DNA of 64,000 bases from Cervus elaphus (taxonomy: Eukaryota; Chordata; Mammalia; Artiodactyla; Cervidae), in the NCBI RefSeq assembly GCF_910594005.1, contig NW_025316725.1, positions 248,001 through 312,000 of the forward strand, read 5' to 3'. The notes beneath the pieces were generated by a model. It ran no database searches. It had not been told where the DNA came from and was given only the letters and a program-made list of their open reading frames with translations. A program made the translations under genes and the position numbers. Shown piece after piece: positions 37,101 through 50,025 of the stretch (position 1 is the first letter of the stretch; each line of letters opens with the position of its first letter).

Positions 37101-38892
37101 CGAGCCTGCATTCAAGTCACTGCAGGGATATGCCACCTTATTTCGAGTCAGGGAATTGCAGTGTCCATTCCACTTGAGGCCACAAACTCAGGGTCCCTAT
37201 CACATTCTTAGAAGTGAGAGAAGACTCTTCTTGAGGTGCTTGTGGTAAGGTGGTATACCTCTGGAGTCGAAGCCAGGGACTAACCTCTCATCTCGAATTG
37301 AATTTTGGCCCACGGAGCTCTTTCGTGTTGCTACAGTGACCTCAGGATCCCTCTAGCCTTGAAACAGTGTTCTTGGGTTTTCTCTGGAGTGCCATCAAGG
37401 TAATCAAGGATCCTTTCATGTGTGATGTGCAACACGGAATTGCTCTGCACGCAGTGCAGGGGAATCAGGCCTCATCTCGCGGCGAATGGGTTTCATGGTT
37501 TTTGTCGAGTTGCGGTGGGAACCTTGGGTATATTCTCGAGTTACGACGGGGATGGCCCTTCCACCCACGTGTTTGTTCAGCCACGTCAGGACTCCTGCCT
37601 AGTTGCGAGGGACAACGCGGAATTCTCCTTGAGGCTTGGCAGGGCAATTGGAACGCCTCTCCAGCTGAGGCGGGGGACCAAGTGTCCCTTTCCACGTGCC
37701 ACAGGAATCCTGGGACACCTAAGAAGCTTCACAAGGAGTCAGGCATCGTCTCCTTTGGAGGAACTGATCTTCGCCTACATCTGGATTTTTCAAAGGATGT
37801 GAGGCCTCTGGTCGCGATGAGGTGGGAAACTAGATGTTTCTCTGTGGTCTCCACAGGGGATTCAGACATCCTTTCGTCTTGGGAGATGCAAGACGAGCCT
37901 GCATTCAAGTCACTGCAGGGATATCCGACCTTATTTCGAGTCAGGGCATCGCGGTGTCCATTCCACTTGAGGCCGCAAACTCAGGGTCCCTCTCACATAC
38001 CTAGAGCTGAGAGAAGCCTCCTCTTGAGGTGCTTGTGGTAAGGTGGTATTGCTCTGGAGTCGAAGCCAGGGACTAACCTCTCATCTCGAGTTGATTCTTG
38101 GTCCACGAAGCTCTTTCGTGTGGCTGCAGTGACCTCAGGATCCCTCTAGCCTTGAAACAGTGTTCTTAGGGTTTCTCTGTAGTGCCATCAAGGAAGTCAA
38201 GGCTCCTTTCTTGTGTGATGTGCAACACGGAATTTCTCTGCACGCAGTGTTGGGGATTCGCGCCTCATTTCGCGGCGAGGGGGAAGTCTCATGGTTTTTC
38301 TCGAGTTGTGGCGGGAACCTGGGGTATATTCTCGAGTTACGACGGGGATATCGCTTCCACCCACGTGTTTGTTCAGCCACGTCAGGACTCCTGCCTAGTT
38401 GCAAGGGACAACTCGGGATTCTCCTCGAGGATTGGTAGGGCAATTGGGACGCCTCTCCAGCTGAGGCGGGAGACCAAGGGTCCCTTTCCACGTGCACAGG
38501 AATCCTGGGACTCCTATCAAGTTTCACGAGGAGTCAGGCATCGTCTCCTTTGGAGGCACTGATCTCCGCGTACCTCAGGAGTTTTCAAAGGATGTGAGGC
38601 CTCCGGTCGTGATGAGGTGGGCAACTAGGTCTTTCTCTGTGGTCTCCACCGGGGATTCAGACATCCTTTCGTCTTGGGAGATGCAAGACGAGCCAGCATT
38701 CAAGTCACTGCAGGGATATCCGGCCTTATTTCGAGTCAGGGCATCGCGGTGTCCATTCCACTTGAGGCCGCAAACTCAGGGTCCCTCTCACATACCTAGA
38801 GTTGAGAGAAGCCTCCTCTTGAGGTGCTTGTGGTAAGGTGGTATTCCTCTGGAGTCGAAGCCAGGGACTAACCTCTCATCTCGAGTTGATTT
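34122..38892 (+). repeat. Six individual monomers without higher-order period
   Basis: Monomers start at 34122, 34917, 35713, 36509, 37305 and 38098. I found no close partners for the block elsewhere in the window. Two neighbours (34917 and 35713) share GTGGCCCTTTCCACCAGCC, a single-step exchange. The unit at 36509 has CACATTCTTAGAAGTGAG and GACTCTTCTTG at its end, and CTTTCCTGTGTG like subfamily A but CGGAATTG like B. The unit at 37305 (793 bp) has GGCGAATGGGTTTCATGG with a small deletion, and GAAGCTTCACAAGG. The unit at 38098 has CACGTGCACAGG with a lost base pair. Private changes are densest here, so the block looks older or less homogenised than both flanks. Confidence 0.7.
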
Positions 38893-39687
38893 TTGGTCCA
38901 CGGAGCTTTTTCGTGTTGCTGCAGTGACCTCAGGATCCCTCTAGCCTTAAAACAGTGTTCTTTGGGTTTCTCTGGAGTGCCATCAAGGAAATCAAGGCTC
39001 CTTTCATGTGTGATGTGCAACACGGAATTGCTCTGCACGCAGTGCAGGGGAATCGGGCCTCATCTCGCGGCGAGGGGGAAGTCTCATGGTTTTTCTCGAG
39101 TTGCGGTGGGAACCTGGGGTATATTCTCGAGTTACGACGGGGATGGCCCTTCCACCAACGTGTTTGTTCAGCGACGTCAAGACTCCTGCCTAGTTGCGAG
39201 GGCAACTCGGGATTCTCCTCGAGGCTTGGCAGGGCAATTGCGACGCCTCTCCACCTGAGGCGGGAGACCAAGGGTCCCTTTCCACGTGCCACAGGAATCC
39301 TGGGACTCCTATCAAGTTTCACGAGGAGTCAGGCATCGTCTCCTTTGGAGGCACTGATCTCCGCGAACCTCTGGAGTTTTCAAAGGATGTGAGGCCTCCG
39401 GTCGCGAAGAGGTGAGGAACTCTGTCTTTCTCTGTGGTCTGCACAGGGGATTCAGACATCCTTTCTTCTTGGGAGATGCAAGACGAGCCTGCATTCAAGT
39501 CACTGCAGGGATGTCCAGCCTTATTTTGAGTCAGGGCATCGCGGTGTCTATTCCACTTGAGGCCGCTAACTCAGGGTCCCTCTCACATACCTAGAGCTGA
39601 GAGAAGCCTCCTCTTGAGGTGCTTGTGGTAAGGTGCTATTCCTCTGGACTCGAAGCCAGGGACTAACCTCTCATCTCGAGTTGATTT
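38893..39687 (+). repeat. Monomer class with GGGCAACTC deletion
   Basis: The unit has CACCAACGTG and GCGAGGGCAACTCGGG, where other classes have GAGGGACAACTC, plus CGCGAAGAGGTGAGGAACTC. The copy at 43665 shares all three. The lost bases change the translated frames here, which is one more sign that no protein is maintained. Confidence 0.72.
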
Positions 39688-40483
39688 TTGGTCCACGGAG
39701 CTCTTTGGTGTTGCTACAGTGACCTCAGGATCCCTCTAGCCTTGAAACAGTGTTCTTGGGGTTTCTCTGGAGTGCCATCAAGGAAATCAATGCTCCTTTC
39801 ATGTGTGATGTTCAACACGGAATTGCTCTGCACGCAGTGCAGGGGAATTGGGCCTCATCTCGCGGCGAGGGGGAAGTCTCATGGTTTTTCTCGAGTTTCG
39901 GCGCGAACCTGGGGTATATTCTCGAGTTACGACAGGGATGGCCCTTCCACACACGTGTTTGTTCAGCGACGGCAGGACTCCTGCCTAGTTGCGAGTGACA
40001 ACTCGGGATTCTCCTCGAGGCTTGGCAGGGCAATTGCGACGCCTCTCCACCTGAGGCGGCAGACCAAGGGTCCCTTTCCACGTGCCACAGGAATCCTGGA
40101 ACTCCTATCAAGTTTCACGAGGTGTCAGACATCGTCTCCTTTGGAGGCACTGATCTCCGCCTACCTCTGGAGTTTTCAAAGGATGTGAGGCCTCCGGTCG
40201 CGATGAGGTGGGGAACTAGGTCTTTCTCTGTGGTCTGCACAGGGGATTCAGACATCCTTTCGTCTTGGGAGATGCAAGACGAGCCTGCATTCAAGTCACT
40301 GCAGGGATATCCGGCCTTATTTCGAGTCAGGGCATCACGGTGTCCATTCCACTTGAGGCCGCAAACTCAGGGTCCCTCTCACATACCTAGAGCTGAGAGA
40401 AGCCTCCTCTTGAGGTGCTTATGGTAAGGTGATATTCCTCTGGAGTCGAAGCCAGGGACTAACCTCTCATCTCGAGTTGATTT
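39688..40483 (+). repeat. Monomer class with GATGTTCAACACGG
   Basis: Diagnostic variants are GATGTTCAACACGG, GAGTTTCGGCG, CAGCGACGGCAGG, GCGAGTGACAAC and CACGAGGTGTCAGACATCG. The class occurs at 13433, 22984, 39688 and 44460. The last two copies share GTTTCGGCGCG while the first two have GTTTCGGCGGG, giving two subclades that follow the two different higher-order repeats. Confidence 0.75.
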
Positions 40484-41279
40484 TTGGTCCACGGAGCTCT
40501 TTAGTGTTGTTGCAGTGACCTCAGGATCCCTCTAGACTTAAAACAGTGTTCTTGGGGTTTCTCTGGAGTTTCATCAAGGAAATCAAGGCTCCTTTCATGT
40601 GTGATGTGCAACACGGAATTGCTGTGCACGCAGTGCAGGGGAATCGGGCCTCATCTCGCGGAGAGTTGGAAGTCTCATGGTTTTTCTCGAGTTGCGGCGG
40701 GAACCTGGGGTATATTCTCGAGTTACGACGGGGATGGCCCTTCCACCCACGTGTTTGTTCAGCGACGTCAGGACTCCTGCCTAGTTGCGAGGGACAACTC
40801 GGGATTCTCCTCGAGGCTTGGCAGGGCAATTGGGACGCCTCTCCATCTGAGGCGGGAGACCAAGGGGCCCTTTCCACGTGCCACAGGAATCCTGGGACTC
40901 CTATCAAGTTTCACGAGGAGTCAGGCATTGTCTCCTTTGGAGGCACTGATCTCCGCGTACCTCTGGAGTTTTCAAAGGATGTGAGGCCTCCGGTCGCGAT
41001 GAGGTGGGGAACTAGGTCTTTCTCTGTGGTCTGCACAGGGGATTCAGACATCCTTTCGTCTTGGGAGATGCAAGACGAGCCTGCATTCAAGTCACTGCAG
41101 GGATATCCGGCCTTATTTCGAGTCAGGGCATAGCGGTGTCCATTCCACTTGAGGCCGCAAACTCAGGGTCCCTCTCACATACCTAGAGCTGAGAGAAGCC
41201 TCCTCTTGAGGGGCTTATGGTAAGGTGGTATTCCTCTGGAGTCGAAGCCAGGGACTAACCTCTCATCTCGAGTTGATTT
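40484..41279 (+). repeat. Monomer class with TTAAAACAGTG
   Basis: Units at 14232, 23780, 40484, 41280 and 42870 share TTAAAACAGTG, GTTGTTGCAGTG or GTTGTTTCAGTG, and TGTCATCAAG or TTTCATCAAG. The copies at 41280 and 42870 lie two monomers apart; the copies at 40484 and 41280 are adjacent. Within-class differences are more numerous than between the recent duplicates. Confidence 0.7.
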
Positions 41280-43664
41280 TTGGTCCACGGAGCTCTTTTG
41301 TGTTGTTGCAGTGACCTCAGGATCCCTCTAGCCTTAAAACAGTGTTCTTGGGGTTTCTCTGGAATGTCATCAAGAAAATCAAGGCTCCTTTCATGTGTGA
41401 TGTGTAACACGGAATTGCTCTGCACGCAGTGCAGGGGAATCGGGCCTCATCTCGCGGCGAGGGGGAAGTCTCATGGTTTTTCTCGAGTTGCGGCGGGAAC
41501 CTGGGTTATATTCTCGAGTTACGACGGGGCTGGCGCTTCCACACACGTGTTTGTTTGTCGACGTCAGGACTCCTGCCTAGTTGTGAGGGACAACTCGGGA
41601 ATCTCCTCGAGAAATGGCAGGGCAATTGGGACGCCTCTCCAGCTGAGGCGGGAGACCAAGGGTCCCTTTCCACGTGCCACAGGAATCCTGGGACTCCTAT
41701 CAAGTTTCACGAGGAGTCAGGCATCGTCTCCTTTGGAGGCACTGATCTCCGCGTACCTCTGGAGTTTTCAAAGGATGTGAGGCCTCCGGTCGCGATGAGG
41801 TGGGGAACTAGGTCTTTCTCTGTGGTCTCCAAAGGGGATTCAAACATTCTTTCATCTTGGGAGATGCAAGCCGAGCCTGCATTCAAGTCACTGCAGGAAT
41901 ATCCGGCCTTATATCGAGTCAGGGCATCGCGGTGTCCATTCCACTTGAGGCCGCAAACTCAGGGTCCCTCTCACATACCTAGAGCTGAGAGAGGCCTCCT
42001 CTTGAGGTGCTTGTGGTAAGGTGGTATTCCTCTGGAGTCGAAGCCAGGGACTAACCTCTCATCTCGAGTTGATTTTTGGTCCACGGAGCTCTTTCGTGTT
42101 GCTACAGTGACCTAAGGTCCCTCTAGCCTTGAAACAGTGTTCTTGGGGTTTCTCTGGAGTGCCATCAAGGAAATCAAGGCTCCTTTCATGTGTGATGTAC
42201 AACACGCAATTGCTCTGCACGCAGTGCAGGGGAATCGGGCCTCATCTCGCGGCGAGGGGGAAGTCTCATGGTTTTTCTCGAGTTGCGGCGGGAACCTGGG
42301 GTATATTGTTGAGTTACGACGGGGATGGCCCTTCCACACACGTGTTTGTTCAGCAACGTCAGGACTCCTGCCAATTGCGAGGGACAACTCGGGAATCTCC
42401 TCGAGGCTTGGCAGGGCAATTGGGACGCCTCTCCAGCTAAGGCTGAAGACCAAGGGTCACTTTCCACGTGTCACAGGAATCCTGGGACTCCTATCAAGTT
42501 TCCCGAGGAGTCAGGCATCGTCTCCTTTGGAGGCACTGATCTCCGCGTACCTCTGTAGATTTCAAAGGATATGAGGCCTCCGGTCGCGATGAGGTGGGGA
42601 ACTAGGTCTTTCTCTGTGGTCTGCACAGGGGATTCAGACATCCTTTAGTCTTGGGAGATGCAAGACGAGCCTGCATTCAAGTCACTGCAGGGATATCCGG
42701 CCTTATTTCGAGTGAGGGCATCTCGGTGTCTATTCCACTTGAGGCCGCAAACTCAGGGTCCCTGTCACATACCTAGAGGTGAGAGAAGCCTCCTCTTGAG
42801 GTGCTTATGGTTAGGAGGTATTCCTCTGGAGTCGAAGCCAGGGACTAACCTCTCATCTCGAGTTGATTTTTGGTCCACGGAGCTCTTTTGTGTTGTTTCA
42901 GTGACCTCAGGATCCCTCTAGCCTTAAAACAGTGTTCTTGGGGTTTTTCTGGAGTGTCATCAAGGAAATCAAGTCTCCTTTCATGTGTGATGTGCAACAC
43001 GGAATTGCTGTGCACGCAGTGGAGGGGAATCGGGCCTCATCTCGCGGCGACGGGAAAGTCTCATGGTTTTTCTCGAGTTGCGGCGGGAACCTGGGGTATA
43101 TTCTCGAGTTACGACGGGGATGGCGCTTCCACACACTTGTTTGTTAAGCGACGTCAGGACTCCTGCCCAGTTGCGAGGGACACTCGGGAATCTCCTCGAG
43201 GCATGGCAGGGCAATTGGGACGCCTCTCCAGCTGAGGCGGGAGACCAAGGGTCCCTTTCCACGTGCCACAGGAATCCTGGGACTCCGATCAAGTTTCACG
43301 AGGAGTCAGGCATTGTTTCCTTTGGAGGCACTGATCTCCGCGTACCTCTGGAGTTTTCAAAGGATGTGAGGCCTCCGGTCGCGATGAGGTGGGGAACTAG
43401 GTCTTTCTCTCTGGTCTCCACAGGGGATTCAGATATCCTTTCATCTTGGGAGATGCAAGACGAGCCTGCATTCAAGTCACTGCAGGGATATCCGGCCTTA
43501 TTTCGAGTCAGGGCATAGCGGTGTCCATTCCACTTGAGGCTGCAATCTCAGGGTCCCTCTCACATACCTAGAGCTGAGAGAAGCCTCCTCTTGAGGTGCT
43601 TGTGGTAAGGTGCTATTCCTCTGGACTCGAAGCCAGGGACTAACCCCTCATCTCGAGTTGATTT

Positions 43665-45255
43665 TTGGTCCACGTAGCTCTTTCATGTTGCTACAGTGAC
43701 CTCAGGATCCCTCTAGCCTTGAAACAGTGTTCTTGGGGTTTCTCTGGAGTGCCATCAAGGAAATCAAGGCTCCTTTCATGTGTGATGTGCAACACGGAAT
43801 TGCTCTGCACGCAGTGCAGGGGAATCGTGCCTCATCTCGCGGCGAGAGGGAAGTCTCATGGTTTTTCTCGAGTTGCGGCGGGAACCTGGGGTATATTCTC
43901 GAGTTACGACGGGGATGGCCCTTCCACCAACGTGTTTCTTCAGCGACGTCAGGACTCCTGCCTAGTTGCGAGGGCAACTCGGGATTCTCCTCGAGCCTTG
44001 GCAGGGCAATTGGGACGCCTCTCCAGCTGAGGCGGGAGACCAAGGGTCCCTTTCCACGTGCCACAGGAATCCTGGGACTCCTATCAAGTTTCACGAGGAG
44101 TCAGGCATCGTCTCCTTTGGAGGCACTGATCTCCGCGAATCTCTGGAGTTTTCAAAGGATGTGAGGCCTCCGGTCGCGAAGAGGTGAGGAACTCGGTCTT
44201 TCTCTGTGGTCTGCACAGGGGATTCAGACATCCTTTCTTCTTGGGAGATGCAAGACGAGCCTGCATTCAAGTCACTGCAGGGATATCCAGCCTTATTTCG
44301 AGTCAGGGCATCGCGGTGTCCATTCCACTTGAGGCCGCTAACTCAGGGTCCCTCTCACATACCTAGAGCTGAGAGAAGCCTCCTCTTGAGGTGCTTGTGG
44401 TAAGGTGCTATTCCTCTGGACTCGAAGCCAGGGACTAACCCCTCATCTCGAGTTGATTTTTGGTCCACGGAGCTCTTTGGTGTTGCTACAGTGACCTCAG
44501 GATGCCTCTAGCCTTGAAACAGTGTTCTTGGGGTTTCTCTGGAGTGCCATCAAGGAAATCAAGGCTCCTTTCATGTGTGATGTTCAACACGGAATTGCTC
44601 TGCACGCAGTGCAGGGGAATTGGGCCTCATCTCGCGGCGAGGGGGAAGTCTCATGGTTTTTCTCGAGTTTCGGCGCGAACCTGGGGTATATTCTCGAGTT
44701 ACGACGGGGATGGCCCTTCCACACACGTGTTTGTTCAGCGACGGCAGGACTCCTGCCTAGTTGCGAGTGACAACTCGGGATTCTCCTCGAGGCTTGGCAG
44801 GGAAATTGGGACGCCTCTCCAGCTGAGGCGGGAGACCAAGGGTCCCTTTCCACGTGCCACAGGATTCCTGGAACTCCTATCAAGTTTCACGAGGTGTCAG
44901 ACATCGTCTCCTTTGGAGGCACTGATATCCGCGTACCTCTGGAGTTTTCAAAGGATGTGAGGCCTCCGGTCGTGAAGAGGTGGGGAACAAGGTCTTTCTC
45001 TGTGGTCTCCACAGGGGATTCAGACATCCTTTCGTCTTGGGAGATGCAAGACGAGACTGCATTCAAGTCACTGCAGTGATATCCGGCCTTATTTCGCGTC
45101 AGGGCATCGCGGTGTCCATTCCACTTGAGGCCGCAAACTCAGGGTCCCTCTCACATACAGAGAGCTGAGAGAAGCCTCCTCTTGAAGTGCTTGTGGTAAG
45201 GTGGTATTCCTCTGGAGTCGAAGCCAGGGACTAACCTCTCATCTCGAGTTGATTT
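43665..45255 (+). repeat. Two monomers repeating 38893-40483 at 4772 bp
   Basis: Monomers at 43665 and 44460 repeat those at 38893 and 39688 with the same private variants and scattered substitutions (for example GTTTCTTCAGCG near 43934, GAGCCTTGGCAGG near 43995, GGGAAATTGGG near 44801). At about 45000 the similarity stops: the next unit (45256) is K class and not the TTAAAACAGTG class. The 6-monomer periodicity is thus broken after 1.33 copies and replaced by a different higher-order repeat. Confidence 0.72.
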
Positions 45256-48200
45256 TTCGTCCACGGAGTTCTTTCGTGTTGCTACATTGACCTCAGTTTC
45301 CCTCTAGCCTTGAAACAGAGTTCTTGGGGTTTCTCTGGAGTGCCATCAAGGAAATCAAGGCTACTTTCATGTGTGATGTGCAACACGGAATTGCTCTGCA
45401 CGCAGTGCAGGGGAATCGGGCCTCATCTCGCGCCGAGGGGGAAGTCTCATGGTTTTTCTGGAGTTGCGGCGGGAACCTGGGGTATATTCTCGAGTTATGA
45501 CGGGGATGGCCTTCCACCCACATGTTTGTTCAGCGACGTCAGGACACCTACCTAGTTGCGAGGGACAACTCGGGATTCTCCTCGAGGCTTGGCAGGGCAA
45601 TTGGGACGCCTCTCCATCTGAGCCGGGAGACCAAGGGTCCCTTTCCACGTGCCACAGGAATCCTGTGACTCCTATCAAGTTTCACGAGGAGTCAGGCATC
45701 GTCTCCTTTGGAGGCACTGATCTCCGCGTACCTCTGGGATTTTCAAAGGATGTGAGGCCTCCGGTCGCCATGAGGTGGGGAACTAGGTCTTTCTCTGTGG
45801 TATCCCCAGGGGATTCAGACATCCTTTCGTCTTGGGAGATGCAAGACGAGCCTGCATTCAAGTCACTGCAGGGATATCCGGCCTTATTTCGAGTCAGGGC
45901 ATCGCGGTGTCCATTCCACTTGAGGCCGCAAACTCAGGGTCCCTCTCACATACCTAGAGCTGAGAGAAGCCTCCTCTTGAGGTGCTTGTGGTAAGGTGGT
46001 ATTCCTCTGGAGTCGAAGCCAGGGACTAACCTCTCATCTCGAGTTGATTTTTGGTCCACGGAGCTCTTTCGTGTTGCTACAGTGACCTCAGGATCCCTCT
46101 AGCCTGGAAAAAGTGTTCTTGGGGTTTCTCTGGATTGCCATGAAGGAAATCAAGGCTCCTTTCATGTGTGATGTGCAACACGGAATTGCTCTGCATGCAG
46201 TGCAGGGGAATCGGGCCTCATCTCGCGGCTAGGGGGAAGTCTCATTGTTTTTCTCGAGTTGCGGCGGGAACCTGGGGTATATTCTCCAGTTACGACGGGG
46301 ATGGCCCTTCCACACACGTGTTTGTTCAGCGACGGCAGGACTCCTGCCTAGTTGCGAGGGACAACTCGGGATTCTCCTCGAGGCTTGGCAGGGCAATTGG
46401 GACGCCTCTCCAGCTGAGGCGGGAGACCAAGGGTCCCTTTCCACGTGCCACAGGAATCCTGGGACTCCTATCAAGTTTCACGAGGAGTCAGGCATCGTCT
46501 CCTTTGGAGGCACTGATCTCCGCGTACCTCTGGAATTTTCAAAGAATGTTAGGCCTCCGGTCGCGATGAGGTGGGGAACTAGGTCTTCCTCTGTGGTCTC
46601 CACAGGGGATTCAGACATCCTTTCGTCTTGGGAGATGCAAGACGAGCCTGCATTCCAGTCACTGAAGGGATATCCGGCCTTATTTCGAGTCTGGGCATAG
46701 CGGTGTCCATTCCACTTGAGGCTGCAAACTCAGGGTCCCTCTCACATACCTAGAGCTGAGAGAAGCCTCCTCTTGAGGTGCTTGTGGTAAGGTGGTATTC
46801 CTCTGGAGTCGAAGCCAGGGACTAACCTCTCATCTCGAGTTGATTTTTGGTCCACGGAGCTCTTTCGTATTGCTACAGTGACCTCAGGATCCCTCTAGCC
46901 TTGAAACAGTGTTCTTGGGGTTTCTCTGGAGTGCCATCAAGGAAATCAAGGCTCCTTTCATGTGTGAGTGCCACACGGAATTGCTCTGCACGCAGTGTTG
47001 GGGAATCGGGCCTCATCTCGCGGCGAGGGGGAAGTCTCATGGTTTTTCTCGAGTTGCGGCGGGAACCTGGGGTATATTCTCGAGTTACGACGGGGATGGC
47101 CCTTCCACACACGAGTTTGTTCAGCCACGTCAGGACTCCTGCCTACTTGCGAGGGACAACTCGGGATTTTCCTCGAGGCTTGGCAGGGCAATTGGGACGC
47201 CTTTCCAGGTGAGGCGGGAGACCAAGGGTCCCTTTCCACGTGCCGCAGGAATCCTGGAACTCCTATCAAGTTTCACGAGAAGTCAGGCATCGTCTCCTTT
47301 GGAGGCACTGATCTCCGCGTACCTCTGGAGTTTTCAAAGGATGTGAGGCCTCCGGTCGCGATGAGGTGGGGAACTAGGTCTTTCTCTGTGTCTCCACAGG
47401 GGATTCAAACATCCTTTCATCTTGGGAGATGCAAGACGAGCCGGCATTCAAGTCACTGCACGGATATCTGGCCTTATTTCGAGTCAGGGAATCGCGGTGT
47501 CCATTCCACTTGAGGCCGCAAAATCAGGGTCCCTCTCACATACCTAGAGCTGAGAGAAGCCTCCTCTTGAGGTAGTTGTGGTAAGGTGGTATTCCTCTGG
47601 AGTCGAAGCCAGGGACTAACCTCTCATCTCGAGTTGATGTGTGGTCCACGGAGCTCTTTCGTGTTGCTACAATGACCTCAGGATCCCTCTAGCCTTGAAA
47701 CAGTGTTCTTGGGGTTTCTCTCTAGTGCCATCAAGGAAATCAAGGCTCCTTTCATGTGTGATGTGCAACACGGAATTGCTCTGCATGCAGTGCAGGGGAA
47801 TCGGGCCTCATCTCGCGGCGAGGGGGAAGTCTCATGGTTTTTCTCGAGTTGCGGCGGGAACCTGGGGTATATTCTCGAGTTACGACGGGGATGGCCCTTC
47901 CACACACGAGTTTGTTCAGCGACGTCAGGACGCCTGCCTACTTGCGAGGGACAACTCGGGATTCTCCTCGAGGCTTGGCAGGGCAATTGGGACGCCTCTC
48001 CAGCTGAGGTGGGAGACCAAGGGTCCCTTTCCACATGCCACAGGAATCCTGGGACTCCTATCAAGTTTCACGAGGAGTCAGGCATCGTCTCCTTTGGAGG
48101 CACTGATCTCCGCCTACCTCTGGAGTTTTCCAAGGATGTGAGGCCTCCGGTCGCGATGAGGTGGGGAACTAGGTCTTTTACTGTGGTCTCCACAGGGGAT

Positions 48201-50025
48201 TCAGACATCCTTTCGTCTTGGGAGATGCAAGACGAGCCTGCATTCAAGTCACTGCAGGGATATCCGGCCTTATTTCGAGTCAGGGCATCGCGGTGTCCAT
48301 TCCACTTGAGGCCGCAAACTCAGGGTCCCTCTCACATACCTAGATCTGAGAGAAGCCTCCTCTTGAGGTGCTTGTGGTAAGGTGGTATTCCTCTGGAGTC
48401 GAAGCCAGGGACTAACCTCTCATCTCGAGTTGATTTCTGGTCCACGGAGCTCTTTTGTGTTGCTACAGTGACCTCAGGATCCCTCTAGCCTTGAAACAGT
48501 GTTCTTGGGGTTTCTCTGGATTGCCATGAAGGAAATCAAGGCTCCTTTCATGTGTGATGTGCAACACGGAATTGCTCTGCACGCAGTGCAGGGGAATCGG
48601 GCCTCATCTCGCGGCGAGGGGAAAGTATCATGGTTTTTCTCGAGTTGCGGCGGGAACCTGGGGTATATTCTCGAGTTACGACGGGGATGGCCCTTCCACA
48701 CACGTGTTTGTTCAGCGACGTCAGGACTCCAGCCTAGTTGCGAGGGACAACTCGGGATTCTCCTCGAGGCTTGGCAGGGCAATTGGGACGCCTCTCCAGC
48801 TGAGGCGGGAGACCAAGGGTCCCTTTCCACGTGCCACAGGAATCCTGGGACTCCTATCAAGTTTCACGAGGAGTCAGGCATCGTCTCCTTTGGAGGCACT
48901 GATCTCCGCGTACCTCTGGAGTTTTCAAAGGATGTGAGGCCTCCGGTCGTGAAGAGGTGGGGAACTAGGTCTTTCTCTGTGGTCTCCACAGGGGATTCAG
49001 ACATCCTTTCGTCTTGCGAGATGAAAGACGAGCCTGCATTCTAGTCACTGCAGGGATATCCGGCCTTATTTCGAGTCAGGGCATAGCGGTGTCCATTCCA
49101 CTTGAGGCTGCAAACTCAGGGTCCCTCTCACATACCTAGAGCTGAGAGAAGCCTCCTCTTGAGGTGCTTGTGGTAAGGTGGTATTCCTCTGGAGTCGAAG
49201 CCAGGGACTAACCCCTCATCTCGATTTGATTTTTGGTCCACGGAATTCTTTCGTGTTGCTACAGTGAACTCAGGATCCCTCTAGCCTTGAAACAGTGTTC
49301 TTGGGGTTTCTCTGGAGTGCCATCCAGGAAATCAAGGCTCCTTTCATGTGTGATGTGCAACACGGAATTTCTCTGCATGCAGGGTAGGGGAATCGGGCCT
49401 CATCTCGCGGCGAGGGGAAAATCTCATGGTTTTTCTCGAGTTGCGGCGGGAACCTGGGGTATATTCTCGAGTTACGATGGTTATGGCCCTTTCACCCACG
49501 TGTTTGTTCAGCGAAGTCAAGACTCCTGCCTAGTTGCGAGGGACAACTCGGGATTCTCCTCGAGGCTTGGCAGGGCAATTGGGACGCCTCACCAGCTGAG
49601 GTGGGAGACAAGGGTCCCTTTCCACGTGCCACAGGAATCCTGGGACTCCTATCAAGTTTCAGAGGAGTAAGGAATCGTCCCCTTTGGAGGCACTGATCTC
49701 CGCGTACCTCTGGAGTTTTCAAAGGATGTGAGGCCTCCGGTCGCGATGAGGTGGGGAACTAGGTCTTTCTCTGTGGTCTCCACAGGGGATTCAGACATCC
49801 TTTCGTCTTGTGAGATGCAAGACGAGCCTGCATTCAAGTCACTGCAGAGATATCCGCCGTTATTTAGAGTAGGGCATAGCAGTGTCCATTCCACTTGAAG
49901 CTGCAAACTCAGGGTCCTTCTCACATACCTAGAGCTGAGAGAAGCCTCCTCTTAAGGTCCTTATGGTAAGGTGGTATTGCTCTGGAGTCGAAGCCAGGGA
50001 CTAACCCCTCATCTCGAGTTGATTT
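45256..50025 (+). repeat. 6-monomer higher-order unit K-L-N-O-Q-R
   Basis: Monomers start at 45256 (K, with a P-like 5' end), 46051 (L), 46847 (N), 47641 (O), 48437 (Q, 5' part atypical) and 49233 (R). K, L and the start of N match 50026 onward at 4770 bp. L, N, O, Q and R match units starting at 52412 at 6361 bp. The two spacings differ by one dimer (1591 bp), which shows that this is the 6-monomer form of the 8-monomer repeat that follows. Confidence 0.8.

Larger units (their letters stand above)
38893..43664 (+). repeat. 6-monomer block with 4772-bp periodicity, unit 1
   Basis: Monomers start at 38893, 39688, 40484, 41280, 42076 and 42870 (794 to 796 bp each). The first two recur 4772 bp downstream at 43665 and 44460. 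The third, fourth and sixth belong to a TTAAAACAGTG class also found at 14232 and 23780, and the second to a GATGTTCAACACGG class also found at 13433 and 22984. So the adjacent pair at 13433-15027 is represented again here at 39688-41279, although the surrounding order differs. Confidence 0.72.

Noticed and set aside
37305..38097. Possible transposon insertion or excision scar around GGCGAATGGGTTTCATGG
   Set aside because: Only a few bases are lost or changed, the unit is 793 bp, and no target-site duplication is seen.
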